The position numbers were made by a program, and so were the translations under genes. Shown one piece after another: positions 35,770-44,578 of a DNA stretch of 64,000 bases. Positions within the stretch are counted from its first letter, which is position 1, and each line of letters begins with the position of its first letter. Where the stretch lies: assembly GCF_001467695.1 (NCBI RefSeq), contig NZ_LNYE01000020.1, positions 492,368 to 556,367 of the forward strand, in the 5' to 3' direction. The DNA comes from Legionella gratiana (GTDB taxonomy: Bacteria; Pseudomonadota; Gammaproteobacteria; Legionellales; Legionellaceae). Under the pieces are notes generated by a model that was given only the letters and a program-made list of their open reading frames with translations, did not search any database and had not been told where the DNA came from.

Positions 35770-37692
35770 ATGTCCCATAAGAGTAAAGATTCAGCTCCAA
35801 AATCTAAAGAACTTATCTTTCTTCTAGCTATTGCGGGTCGCATTGATGCGCAGAGCAGACTTCTTGCTCAAAAACTCGATAAAAATCGATATGTTTATCA
35901 CGCCTATGCTGTTTTAGATTCTCTAAGCTCTAGCTACAGCATGCTTAAATGGTTTTTTGAAGTGTTTATGCCTAGCAACGATCCTGACGTAATGCATGAC
36001 CTATTAACTTCACCTGAAGGGATCGCCGCAGTTTCAGCAGAAGCCCTCTTTTTAGTTTCTTTTTCTTTTTTGGCAAGTGTTTATGATGGTGAAGAAAAAA
36101 ATCCTGTCAAAAAATTCATAGCAAGTGCGTGGCCTTATTTTAGGGATGTGATGAAGGGCTTAAAAAACGCATACAAAGGCTGGAAAAGTGCAGTACAAGT
36201 CTTAGGCATAATCAGTGAGGCTGATCTTAAGTATATGATTATTCCTGTAGGGCTTGTATTAGGCGTTTTTGCTGCCGCTAATCGACTTTGGATACGGAGC
36301 ATGCTGGAGTCGCGTAAGAAGAAAATGAATGAAAATAAAGAGCTTTTAATTGAAATCCAACAGTTAAACTCGTTAACACCTTTAGATCGTAAATATTATT
36401 TATCGCGTATTGCTCAACAAGATTCTGAGGAACGAGTTCATGCGTTCCTGGCGGTAGCTGCTGGCGGACTGCTTGACGGATTATACCTTTATATAGGGGT
36501 AGTTAGTCTTTCTGTTCTTGCTCCGCCTCTTTTTCTCGCCATGTCAATACTCAGTGCTTTTTACGCATTGTCATGCGTCATTACGCGAATTTATGAAGAA
36601 TACGATTTTCAACTGCGGTTGATGATCACTCAAACCAAGTGCCAACTCGCGCTTGTGACTAAAGAAATGGAACTCTCCCATGCGAAGTTACTTTCTTTAG
36701 AAGGAAAAGCAGATAAGACTCCTCAAGATATACGCGAGATTAAACGTCTGAAATTGGAACTTTGTGGACTTATTAAAAACTTTGAAGAGTTGCGCCAAAC
36801 CTTAAAGAATCAGTCAACCCATAGCTACTTGACCGCTGGTTTGTTAGGAATGAAATATGGTTTATATGCTTACGGGGTGTTGACTAGTATTTTATTTATG
36901 GTTTCTTCAGTATTTTTAGTGACTGCAACGGCGTTTCCTCCTGCTTTGTTAGCGGTATTTATTATCTCAGGTTTCGTGTTAATGGCCGGGTTTACTGCGT
37001 ACACCTTAAGAGCGCACTCTCAACATCTAAAAAAACAAAAAGAAGTGCAAGAGGAGGAACATCCCTATAAGCAGTTAATGGAAATGAAAAAGAATATAGA
37101 AATTGATGGAGAAGATGCAGAAATTTTAACTTCTGATAGTTTTGGTTCTTCATTAAAAGACGGTCTTGCTCTTGATCCATCACCACAATTCTTTTTTCAA
37201 GAATGGTTTGAGGTTTTTCGTTCGCTGGCATCGGGTATTTCTAAGGGAAAAAATTTCTCCAATTTTGCGACAATCCCTCTTCAAGAGGCTGATTCCGAAG
37301 GACATTATCATGATACGCCAATCATGGGTGTTTTAGCTGCAGCTAATGCTGTGTTGTTTTCCCTGATTCTTGGCTTTAGGGCATTGGCACGAGGATTGGG
37401 ACGTCCTCCTTTAGGACAGAGTAATTCAAGTAACGTGAAGCAAACAGATACGGTTACGTCGTCAAGGGATGACATAAAAACCAAGTCTCGAGGGGAATCA
37501 AGTAAGCCTTCTGAGAAAAAAGCCCCTGATTCCCTGTCGAAAAACGAACCTTCCATAGCAAACCTTGGCTTCTTTAGCTCCAAACTTAAAACCTCCCAAC
37601 AAGATAAGCGTCTCGTCCATTCAAAAAGTGAAATTGTTTTATCTTCATTAATTGAATCATCTAGCGGCGGTATAATTCTGGGTTTAGATTAG
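35770..37692 (+). CDS. Large multi-pass membrane protein with coiled coil, possible effector
   Basis: 640 residues from ATG 35770; ATG 35749 would add 7. There is no secretion signal. Hydrophobic pairs lie near 75-95, 155-180, 225-270 (LYLYIGVVSLSVLAPPLFL), 360-420 (VLTSILFMVSSVFLV, LLAVFIISGFVLMAGFTAY) and 520-540. Between them is a coiled-coil segment (about 285-340; EMELSHAKLLSLEGKAD). The tail from 545 is Ser/Lys-rich and low complexity. Membrane pairs plus coiled coil and disordered tail are common in Legionella effectors acting on host membranes, but no domain is recognised. Its 3' end overlaps the convergent DUF4254 gene by 32 bases. A consensus promoter drives it. Confidence 0.55.
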   Translation: MSHKSKDSAPKSKELIFLLAIAGRIDAQSRLLAQKLDKNRYVYHAYAVLDSLSSSYSMLKWFFEVFMPSNDPDVMHDLLTSPEGIAAVSAEALFLVSFSFLASVYDGEEKNPVKKFIASAWPYFRDVMKGLKNAYKGWKSAVQVLGIISEADLKYMIIPVGLVLGVFAAANRLWIRSMLESRKKKMNENKELLIEIQQLNSLTPLDRKYYLSRIAQQDSEERVHAFLAVAAGGLLDGLYLYIGVVSLSVLAPPLFLAMSILSAFYALSCVITRIYEEYDFQLRLMITQTKCQLALVTKEMELSHAKLLSLEGKADKTPQDIREIKRLKLELCGLIKNFEELRQTLKNQSTHSYLTAGLLGMKYGLYAYGVLTSILFMVSSVFLVTATAFPPALLAVFIISGFVLMAGFTAYTLRAHSQHLKKQKEVQEEEHPYKQLMEMKKNIEIDGEDAEILTSDSFGSSLKDGLALDPSPQFFFQEWFEVFRSLASGISKGKNFSNFATIPLQEADSEGHYHDTPIMGVLAAANAVLFSLILGFRALARGLGRPPLGQSNSSNVKQTDTVTSSRDDIKTKSRGESSKPSEKKAPDSLSKNEPSIANLGFFSSKLKTSQQDKRLVHSKSEIVLSSLIESSSGGIILGLD

Positions 37693-38248
37693 GATCATTA
37701 TACATTTTAAATTGATGATAGATTCTGAACGTCCTTTTTTTTGTTCGTACCTCATCAAGCAATTCCTTAAGACATTGAGTTAATTGTTCTAATTGTTGAT
37801 GAATGATGATTAATTTGTTAGCGCAGTTTTGTTGATGATCTTCTGTAACATCAGTGCGCTTTGTTTGTAAGGACATATGATAGGATTTTAAGGATAGGAT
37901 AGAGAGTCTATCGATAATCATCCCTGGTGATTCAGAATTAACAGGACAAATGCTGGATTGCTCAGGCTGTAATTGCTTGAAAAGCCATTCATCCATTGCC
38001 TCCATCCGATTATTGCGTAATTGATTAAATTTATCGATTTCACGCTTTGCTTGATACACAAACTCATAACCTAAGTCATCACGACGTGCTCGGTCTTCTG
38101 CATGCCATAGTTGATAATTAAACGCGTGATTTTCTTCTACCAGTCGATAGAAGTCTTTTTGTTGATGGGTTATGCCTGATGTTTTCCAAAGTATAATAGA
38201 AGTTTGATGGAGACTCGTTATTTCTGAAACCTTAATACTATCTGGCAT
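37661..38248 (-). CDS. DUF4254 family protein
   Basis: 195 residues. ENHAFNYQLWHAEDRARR (about 39-56), REIDKFNQLRNNRMEAMDEW and DRLSILSLKSYHM fit the DUF4254 pattern: an all-helical protein with conserved W-H-x-E-D and R-N-N-R. DUF4254 genes often sit in lipopolysaccharide or glycan gene clusters, though here there is no glycosyltransferase nearby. Function unknown. It ends inside the 3' part of the opposing membrane-protein gene and starts 15 bases from an inverted-repeat element. Confidence 0.7.
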   Translation of the reverse strand: MPDSIKVSEITSLHQTSIILWKTSGITHQQKDFYRLVEENHAFNYQLWHAEDRARRDDLGYEFVYQAKREIDKFNQLRNNRMEAMDEWLFKQLQPEQSSICPVNSESPGMIIDRLSILSLKSYHMSLQTKRTDVTEDHQQNCANKLIIIHQQLEQLTQCLKELLDEVRTKKRTFRIYHQFKMYNDPNLNPELYRR

Positions 38249-38262
38249 TTTTTATCCTACTT

Positions 38263-38415
38263 AACGTGAGTTCGATATAAAAAAAACAGTAATTTTTTAT
38301 ATCGAACTGATTTTATTTTGAACCGAATCCCGTATAAATGCTGCGCATTTTACGGGATAACGTGCGTTTAGAGACCTATAAGGCATTTTTATGCCTTTTA
38401 TGTCGAACTCACGTT
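38263..38415. mobile_element. 153-bp inverted-repeat element (MITE-like)
   Basis: Ends are AACGTGAGTTCGA (38263-38275) and its exact inverse (38403-38415). Inside are three hairpins: GTTCGATATAAAAAA with its inverse (38270-38307), ATCCCGTA...TACGGGAT (38327-38358), and AAGGCAT/ATGCCTT (38380-38397). ACTT precedes the left end and follows the right end, a possible 4-bp target duplication. No transposase is inside. Left-end and right-end relatives occur at 59807 and 62195 and a decayed right end near 38575-38610, so this is a repeat family. Confidence 0.65.
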
Positions 38416-38574
38416 ACTTATGAAAAAACAGGTGCCAGTTTAACCTATACCTTATTTTGTCACAATTCGGAGATTATTTTTTGTAAGAAAAAAAGACAAA
38501 AAGGTAATTTCATGTGGGATTGGGATAAAGATGATTTGTTTTCTTATTGCGAACGGTTTTTATTTAAAATTAGA

Positions 38575-38610
38575 TAAAGTCATAGAAATGCCTTTTGCAT
38601 CGAGCTCACC
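38575..38610. repeat. Degenerate right end of the 153-bp element family
   Basis: AAATGCCTTTTGCATCGAGC and the following TCACCTTACTTA resemble, with several changes, the right end of the 153-bp element (ATGCCTTTTATGTCGAACTC, ACGTTACTTA). It lies just past the stop of the substrate-binding protein gene. Confidence 0.45.
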
Positions 38611-39336
38611 TTACTTACCAAAATATTTAGCATAAATTGTTTCATAAGTTCCATCATTTTCTATTTCTAATAAGGCTTTATTGACTTTGTTAATAAGTGC
38701 GGCATTTTTATTTAAAGCCAAAATCCCATATCCATTTCCAAGAGTAACAGGATTACCTACGAGTTGAGCTTGTGTTAGTTTATTGTTCATTAAATATTTA
38801 ACGATATTCGCATTGAGCAGTGCGGCATCGATAGAGTTATCCGCTAAATCCGCAATTAAATTATTTAACTGGGTATATTCTTTAATATTTTCATCAGAAG
38901 TATACAGTTTAATGACGTTCTCAAGATTAGATTCACTCATTACTCCAATTTTTTTATTTTGAAGATCAGGTAGTCCTTTTATATTGGAATTATTTGTTAT
39001 AAATTGTCCATTACTTGTCATATAAGGTATGCTGAAAATAAATTCTGTGGATAGCTCATTAGAAATAGGGGTTGAAGTCAGAGAAATATCAACAGCTCCT
39101 TTTTCTAGTTCGTCTAATATAGATTGCGGTGCAATTGCTATGTATTCGCATGTCTCATTGATGCGTTTACATACTTCATTAAGTAAGTCAATGCAAAATC
39201 CAAAGTAATGATTACTTGTATCTACCGACGAAAATGGAGGTAGGAATTTTACAACGCCTACTTTCACTGTAGTACTGAAAGCACATATACTGCTCATTAA
39301 TAAGGTGAAGAAAATGATATGTCTTATAAGTTTCAT
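38611..39336 (-). CDS. Periplasmic amino-acid-type substrate-binding protein (copy 1)
   Basis: 241 residues from ATG 39336 (AGGAAG upstream); signal peptide HIIFFTLLMSSICAFS. Fits the SBP family 3: VKVGVVKFLPPFSSVD, HYFGFCIDLLNEVCKR, VDISLTSTPIS, KKIGVMSESNLENV, LGNGYGILALNKN and a C-terminal ENDGTYETIYAKYF. It would bind a small amino acid-like ligand in the periplasm. No permease or ATPase is near, so it is an orphan or serves a remote transporter. Its neighbour is a homologue along the whole length. Confidence 0.8.
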   Translation of the reverse strand: MKLIRHIIFFTLLMSSICAFSTTVKVGVVKFLPPFSSVDTSNHYFGFCIDLLNEVCKRINETCEYIAIAPQSILDELEKGAVDISLTSTPISNELSTEFIFSIPYMTSNGQFITNNSNIKGLPDLQNKKIGVMSESNLENVIKLYTSDENIKEYTQLNNLIADLADNSIDAALLNANIVKYLMNNKLTQAQLVGNPVTLGNGYGILALNKNAALINKVNKALLEIENDGTYETIYAKYFGK

Positions 39337-39471
39337 GCTCAACTTCCTTTTTGATTATATTTTGAATCTAGGTTGTTGGCGGTGAATTGTCAAATCAAAG
39401 ACTATTTGGAGTTAAAGAGAAAAGATCTAATGAGCTAACCTAGGCAACGATAGTTACTCATTTTAGAAAGT

Positions 39472-40197
39472 TTACTTACCAAAATATTTAGTATAAATTT
39501 TTTCATAGGTGCCATCATTTTCTATTTGCATTAAAGCTTTATTGATCTTATTAATGAGCTCCGCATTTTTTCTAAGTGCTAACAGACCATAACCATTTCC
39601 AAGAGTAACAGGTTTACCTATGGGTCGAAAATTAATTATTTGATTATTCATTAAATACTTAAGAATATTTATATTAAATAATATGGCATCAATATCATTG
39701 TTCTCCATGGCTGAAATCAAGTTAGTAACTTGTGTAAATTCTTTAATGTTTTCAATAGCCGTATAGAGTATAAGTGTGCTCTTTAAGTTAGATTCTTTGA
39801 GGACACCAATTTTTTTACCCTGAAGATCTTCAAGTGATTTTATGTTTGGGTTGTTGGTTACAAATTGTCCGCTACTCGTCATATAAGGCATACTGAAAAT
39901 ATATTCGGGAGATAGATCTTGGGTAATAGGGGTTGGACTTAAAGAAACGTCAACTAGTCCTTTAACCAGTGAACCTTCTATGCCTTCATCCATGATTGAT
40001 TTGTATTCGCAAGTATCGTTCATGCGCTTGCATAGTTCATTAATTAAGTCGATGCAAAAGCCAAAATAATGATTACTTGTATCTACTGCTGAAAATGGAG
40101 GAGCAAATTTTCCAACACCTACTATGACAGTACCACTATAGGTGAATATACTGTTCATGAATAAAGTTAAGAAAATGATTTGCTTGATAATGTTCAT
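39472..40197 (-). CDS. Periplasmic amino-acid-type substrate-binding protein (copy 2)
   Basis: 241 residues from ATG 40197; signal peptide QIIFLTLFMNSIFTYS. It aligns to the previous gene without gaps and shares HYFGFCIDL, FSMPYMTSSGQFVTNN, LKESNLKSTLILYTA and LGNGYGLLALRKN. A recent tandem duplication is the simple reading, with divergence in the ligand-facing stretches. No transporter partner is visible. Confidence 0.8.
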   Translation of the reverse strand: MNIIKQIIFLTLFMNSIFTYSGTVIVGVGKFAPPFSAVDTSNHYFGFCIDLINELCKRMNDTCEYKSIMDEGIEGSLVKGLVDVSLSPTPITQDLSPEYIFSMPYMTSSGQFVTNNPNIKSLEDLQGKKIGVLKESNLKSTLILYTAIENIKEFTQVTNLISAMENNDIDAILFNINILKYLMNNQIINFRPIGKPVTLGNGYGLLALRKNAELINKINKALMQIENDGTYEKIYTKYFGK

Positions 40198-40356
40198 GAA
40201 ACATATCCGTTGCAATTATATCTAAAATCTAGATTGGCGTATGTTAATTGTCAAATTTAAGTGACGATTTTATTGAAAATTACAATTTGATTGTGTTTTA
40301 GGATAATATCAACATAGTTCGAAAATATAATGATAATTTTGGAGGAGAAAAGATTC

Positions 40357-40842
40357 ATGAGAGTTTTAGCCGTTTTTTGTTGTTTACTGTTCTCTTTTCA
40401 TGTTGCAGCTGAATCTACTTTACCTTCAGGTTGTCAGGCTGTGGCTGTTCAAGGAGAATCAGTAACACTAAAAACTAAGAAAAACAGTTTGTTCTTTATT
40501 CATAATCTGACTGCTGCAGATTTGTGGATCACCCATCCTGTAACGAACCCAAGTGCTAGTGCTGGATGGACAACTCGATTGAAAGGTGGAAATTGGTCCG
40601 CATTAGCATTAAAAAAAGGTCCCTTTATTTTAAATTGTGTTGAATCTAAACCAGGGCATGAGCAACAATCGCCTTGTGAAGGAGCAATTGCAGTATGTCA
40701 ATGGAAAGCGAAGGGAGTAAAAATTCCTGCAAATGCTAGCAAAACTACGTTTTGGGTTGCAGAGGATATGTCCTTATCAGGATTAACCGCAGCAGTTGGT
40801 GCGCGTGGCTTTGTTATCCCTGTTGCTAAAAATGATGAGTAA
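40357..40842 (+). CDS. Secreted hypothetical protein, possibly EnhB-like
   Basis: 161 residues from ATG 40357, chosen for the GGAGGAG at 40341-40347. Signal peptide MRVLAVFCCLLFSFHVAAES. The mature part is beta-rich with four Cys (SGCQAV, LNCVESK, SPCEGAIAVCQW), consistent with a periplasmic disulfide-bonded domain. It reminds me of Legionella enhanced-entry EnhB proteins, but I cannot confirm this from memory of the alignment. It precedes rnr on the same strand with about 120 bases between. Confidence 0.5.
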   Translation: MRVLAVFCCLLFSFHVAAESTLPSGCQAVAVQGESVTLKTKKNSLFFIHNLTAADLWITHPVTNPSASAGWTTRLKGGNWSALALKKGPFILNCVESKPGHEQQSPCEGAIAVCQWKAKGVKIPANASKTTFWVAEDMSLSGLTAAVGARGFVIPVAKNDE

Positions 40843-40961
40843 GCGCTTTTTGTTACTCACCTTATTATCTTGCTACTTCTGAGGATAAGTGATAGAACAA
40901 AGTAAATGGTGTGTAATTGACTCCTATTATGGCAATAAAATACAAACAAACAGGATGAAAG

Positions 40962-43142
40962 TTGAGTAAAAAATCAAAAGATCCCTTTTACGAAAGGGAA
41001 AGTGAAAAGTATAACGATCCTGTGCCCAGTCGTGAATTCATTATGAAAATTCTTAATGAATACGGAAAACCGATGTCGCGCAATCGATTATTTGATAAAT
41101 TAAATCTAAGCGACGAACGCAAACAAGAATCTATGGGATTTAGATTGAAAGCCATGTTGCGTGATGGACAAATTATGCAAGATAGGCGAGGGCGTTTTTG
41201 TCTCATGCAACGAATTAATTTATCCCGAGGCACAGTTCAAGGTCATCCAGATGGCTTTGGTTTTTTTATTCCTGATGATGGTTCGGAAGATCTGTTTTTG
41301 TCTGCTAAAGAAATGCGGGCGGTGATGCATGGAGATATTGTTCTTGCATATCAAATGGGCATGGATCGCCGTGGAAGACCTGAGGGTAAGATCCATGAGG
41401 TAATCGAACATGCGAATGCCACCGTTGTTGGTCGTTTTTTTACAGATCATGGGGTTAGTTTTGTTTTACCAGACAGTAAGCATTTGACTCAGGATATATC
41501 CATTCCTCAAGAAATGGTAAATGGGGCTAAAAATGGCCAGATCGTTTTAGTTGAATTAATTGCTTTTCCCAGCAAACGTACACAGCCAATAGGGAAAATA
41601 ATCCATGTATTAGGTGAGCATATGGCCCCTGGCATGGAAATTCAAGTGGCGCTTTATGCTCATGGGATTCCTTTTGAGTGGCCGGATGACGTCAGTATTG
41701 AAGTAGCCAAAATACCGCAACAGGTTACTGAAGAACAAATGGAAGGTCGCACGGATCTCCGCAGCCTTCCTTTTGTTACTATAGATGGTGAAGATGCTAA
41801 AGATTTTGATGACGCTGTTTATTGTTATAAAAAACCTAAAGGAGGGTTTCAATTATATGTTGCTATAGCCGATGTCAGTAATTATGTGACACAAAATTCG
41901 GCGTTGGATAAAGAAGCTGCTCGTCGTGGTAATTCCGTTTATTTCCCGGGTAAAGTAATTCCTATGTTGCCTGAGGCTTTATCCAATGGGCTTTGCTCGC
42001 TCAATCCTCATGTTGATCGTTTGTGTATGGTTGCTGAAATGGCAATAAGTAGCGAAGGTAAAATATCACGTTCGCGTTTTTATCGTGCAGTTATCCATTC
42101 ACATGCACGCTTGACCTATACCCAGGTTGGGTTATGGCTTCAACAGGGTATGACGGATGAACAGCATGCTCCTTTATGGCCAATGCTTCACGCACTCCAT
42201 GACTTGTATCGTGTTTTCCTTGTTACCCGTAAGCTTCGTGGTGCGATGGATTTTGAGACTACTGAAACTCGAATTGAATTTGACGAAAATAAAAAAATTC
42301 AGTGTATTGTTCCAGTAGTTCGCAATGATGCACACAAATTAATTGAAGAATGCATGTTGGCAGCTAATGTTTCAACAGCGCGATTTTTAGAAAAAGCAAA
42401 AATTCCTACGCTATATCGGGTGCATGCCGTTCCTGATGAAGATAAAATTACCGCTTTAAGACAATTTTTAGGTGAATTGGGATTACACTTGGGCGGGGGT
42501 AAAAAACCTGGACCTAAAGATTTCCAGCGTACGATGAGCGCTATAGAAGACCGTCCTGACAAGCATCTTATTGAAACAGTAATGTTACGCTCATTGAAAC
42601 AAGCGCAATATGTTGAAGCGAATGAAGGACATTTTGGTTTGGCCTATTCTGCCTATACTCATTTTACTTCACCGATTAGGCGTTATCCCGATTTATTAAT
42701 TCATCGTGCATTAGGTTATTTGTTAGATAACCATCCAATTTATGAGTTTGGTTACACTCATGAGGATATGAATCGTTTAGGCAAACATGCATCAATGACG
42801 GAGCGTCGCGCCGATGAAGCAACTCGAGAAGTGATTACTTGGTTAAAATGTGAATACATGCAAGATAAGTTAGGACAAATATTTAAAGGTCGGATTTCTG
42901 CAGTAACCAGCTTTGGAATTTTTGTTGAACTTGACGAAATTTATGTCGAAGGCTTGGTGCATGTCACTTCTTTGAAAAATGATTATTATACTTTTGATTC
43001 TATAAAGCATCGACTGACTGGAGCTCGTGGTGGTCAAGTGTATTGTTTAGGTGACACAATGACGGTTTTAGTGGCTCGTGTTGATTTAGATGAGCGTAAA
43101 ATTGATTTTGAGCCGGTGGAGGATACGGCAAGTCATGAATGA
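40962..43142 (+). CDS. rnr: Ribonuclease R
   Basis: 726 residues from TTG 40962, supported by AGGATGAAAG; no suitable ATG fits. N-terminal HTH and cold-shock parts (to about 230), then the RNB catalytic domain: ITIDGEDAKDFDDAVY-type block near 265-285 (FVTIDGEDAKDFDD) carries the metal-binding Asps. YSAYTHFTSPIRRYPDL is in place, and an S1 domain follows at about 635-705 (GRISAVTSFGIFVELDEIY). It is shorter than E. coli RNase R because the basic tail is short. It degrades structured RNA 3' to 5'. It overlaps rlmB by 8 bases. Confidence 0.95.
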   Translation: MSKKSKDPFYERESEKYNDPVPSREFIMKILNEYGKPMSRNRLFDKLNLSDERKQESMGFRLKAMLRDGQIMQDRRGRFCLMQRINLSRGTVQGHPDGFGFFIPDDGSEDLFLSAKEMRAVMHGDIVLAYQMGMDRRGRPEGKIHEVIEHANATVVGRFFTDHGVSFVLPDSKHLTQDISIPQEMVNGAKNGQIVLVELIAFPSKRTQPIGKIIHVLGEHMAPGMEIQVALYAHGIPFEWPDDVSIEVAKIPQQVTEEQMEGRTDLRSLPFVTIDGEDAKDFDDAVYCYKKPKGGFQLYVAIADVSNYVTQNSALDKEAARRGNSVYFPGKVIPMLPEALSNGLCSLNPHVDRLCMVAEMAISSEGKISRSRFYRAVIHSHARLTYTQVGLWLQQGMTDEQHAPLWPMLHALHDLYRVFLVTRKLRGAMDFETTETRIEFDENKKIQCIVPVVRNDAHKLIEECMLAANVSTARFLEKAKIPTLYRVHAVPDEDKITALRQFLGELGLHLGGGKKPGPKDFQRTMSAIEDRPDKHLIETVMLRSLKQAQYVEANEGHFGLAYSAYTHFTSPIRRYPDLLIHRALGYLLDNHPIYEFGYTHEDMNRLGKHASMTERRADEATREVITWLKCEYMQDKLGQIFKGRISAVTSFGIFVELDEIYVEGLVHVTSLKNDYYTFDSIKHRLTGARGGQVYCLGDTMTVLVARVDLDERKIDFEPVEDTASHE

Positions 43143-43881
43143 GCAGTATGTTTATGGAATACATGCGGTTTCTGCTTTATTAGCTAATCCACACCGAATG
43201 ACCAAAAAGCTCTATATCAGTTATGACCGTGTGGATAAGCGCTTGCAGTACATAATTGATAAAGCGATGCAAGCGCATATCAGTATCGAGAAGTTAAGCA
43301 TGGAAAAAATGAATCAACGTTTTACCAATTTTGCCCATCAAGGAGTTGTTGCTTGGGCTTCTGCATTACCCGAATATAATGAATCTCATTTGCTTGCTTT
43401 ATTGGAGTCCAGCAAACAACCCGCATTAATCCTTATTTTGGATGGAATCACAGATCCGCATAATTTAGGAGCCTGTTTACGCACTGCTGATGCGACTGGC
43501 GTTGATTTTGTGATCATTCCAAAAGATAAAAGTGCCAGCATTACTCCAGTGGTGAGCAAGGTTGCATGTGGTGCAGCTGAATCAGTACCTTTAGTTAGAG
43601 TGACTAATTTAGCCCGCAGTATGAAACTTTTAAAAGAACATGGTGTATGGATTTATGGTGCTGCAGGGGAGGCAACAAGCACATTGTATCAAACAGATTG
43701 CTCTGGGACTGTTGCTATAGTGTTGGGGGCTGAAGGAGAAGGTTTGCGTCGATTGACACGTGAGAACTGTGATAGCTTATTTTCTTTGCCTATGTTGGGT
43801 AGTGTTGATAGTTTAAATGTTTCTGTAGCCACGGGTGTGTCTTTATACGAAATTTTAAGGCAAAGAAAGGAGGGAGGTTAA
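43135..43881 (+). CDS. rlmB: 23S rRNA (Gm2251) 2'-O-methyltransferase
   Basis: 248 residues from ATG 43135 ([15 protein letters not shown]). A longer frame begins 45 bases upstream inside rnr but is not needed. SpoU motifs: [19 protein letters not shown] (about 102-120), [17 protein letters not shown] and [19 protein letters not shown], the SAM trefoil-knot segments. Methylates G2251 in the ribosomal P-site loop. The rnr-rlmB pair is the usual gammaproteobacterial arrangement. Confidence 0.95.
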   Translation: MNEQYVYGIHAVSALLANPHRMTKKLYISYDRVDKRLQYIIDKAMQAHISIEKLSMEKMNQRFTNFAHQGVVAWASALPEYNESHLLALLESSKQPALILILDGITDPHNLGACLRTADATGVDFVIIPKDKSASITPVVSKVACGAAESVPLVRVTNLARSMKLLKEHGVWIYGAAGEATSTLYQTDCSGTVAIVLGAEGEGLRRLTRENCDSLFSLPMLGSVDSLNVSVATGVSLYEILRQRKEGG

Positions 43882-44531
43882 TGAGTGATTTAAAAATTAA
43901 AGCAGCAAAAGCTGCGTTGGATTACATTGAAGATGATATGGTTGTTGGCGTAGGTACAGGCTCCACAGTTAATTACTTTATTAAAGAGCTCGCTGCTATA
44001 AAACATAAAATCGATGCTTGTGTTCCGAGTTCTAAAGCAACAGAAGCTTTATTACGAAAAGAAGGAATACCCGTTATTGATTTAAATTCAGTACAGGACT
44101 TATCAGTTTATATTGATGGTGCAGATGAAGTGACTGATTATGGTGAAATGATAAAAGGGGGAGGAGGAGCCCTGACTGGTGAAAAAATTGTTGCTCAAAT
44201 CGCTCAAAAATTTATTTGTATTGCAGACGAGTCAAAGCACGTACGTCACTTAGGAGTATTCCCTGTAGCTGTTGAAGTAATTCCAATGGCAAGAAGCATG
44301 GTTGCTCGAGAATTGGTAAAATTGGGTGGTGATCCCGAATACAGAGAAGGTTTTGTGACTGATAATGGTAATATTATTCTTGATGTTTTTAATTTATCAA
44401 TCAATAAACCTATGGATTTGGAAGAGCGCATTAATCGTATCACAGGAGTTGTTGAAAATGGTATCTTTGCTCATCGCATAGCAGATGTGATTTTATTAGG
44501 TTCTCAAGATGGAGTGAAACGACTGAAATAG
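43881..44531 (+). CDS. rpiA: Ribose-5-phosphate isomerase A
   Basis: 216 residues. [11 protein letters not shown] (about 23-33), [16 protein letters not shown] (about 80-86) and [12 protein letters not shown] are the conserved RpiA blocks. It interconverts ribose-5-phosphate and ribulose-5-phosphate. Its ATG shares one base with the rlmB stop, so the two are coupled. Confidence 0.96.
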   Translation: MSDLKIKAAKAALDYIEDDMVVGVGTGSTVNYFIKELAAIKHKIDACVPSSKATEALLRKEGIPVIDLNSVQDLSVYIDGADEVTDYGEMIKGGGGALTGEKIVAQIAQKFICIADESKHVRHLGVFPVAVEVIPMARSMVARELVKLGGDPEYREGFVTDNGNIILDVFNLSINKPMDLEERINRITGVVENGIFAHRIADVILLGSQDGVKRLK

Positions 44532-44578
44532 TATGAAACAAGATGGTACTACTCTCTAACAAAAACAGGTTTTAGTTA

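Noticed and set aside
38338-38577. 79-codon frame beginning within the 153-bp element
   Set aside because: Half of it is the element's hairpins; no ribosome binding site and no conserved sequence.
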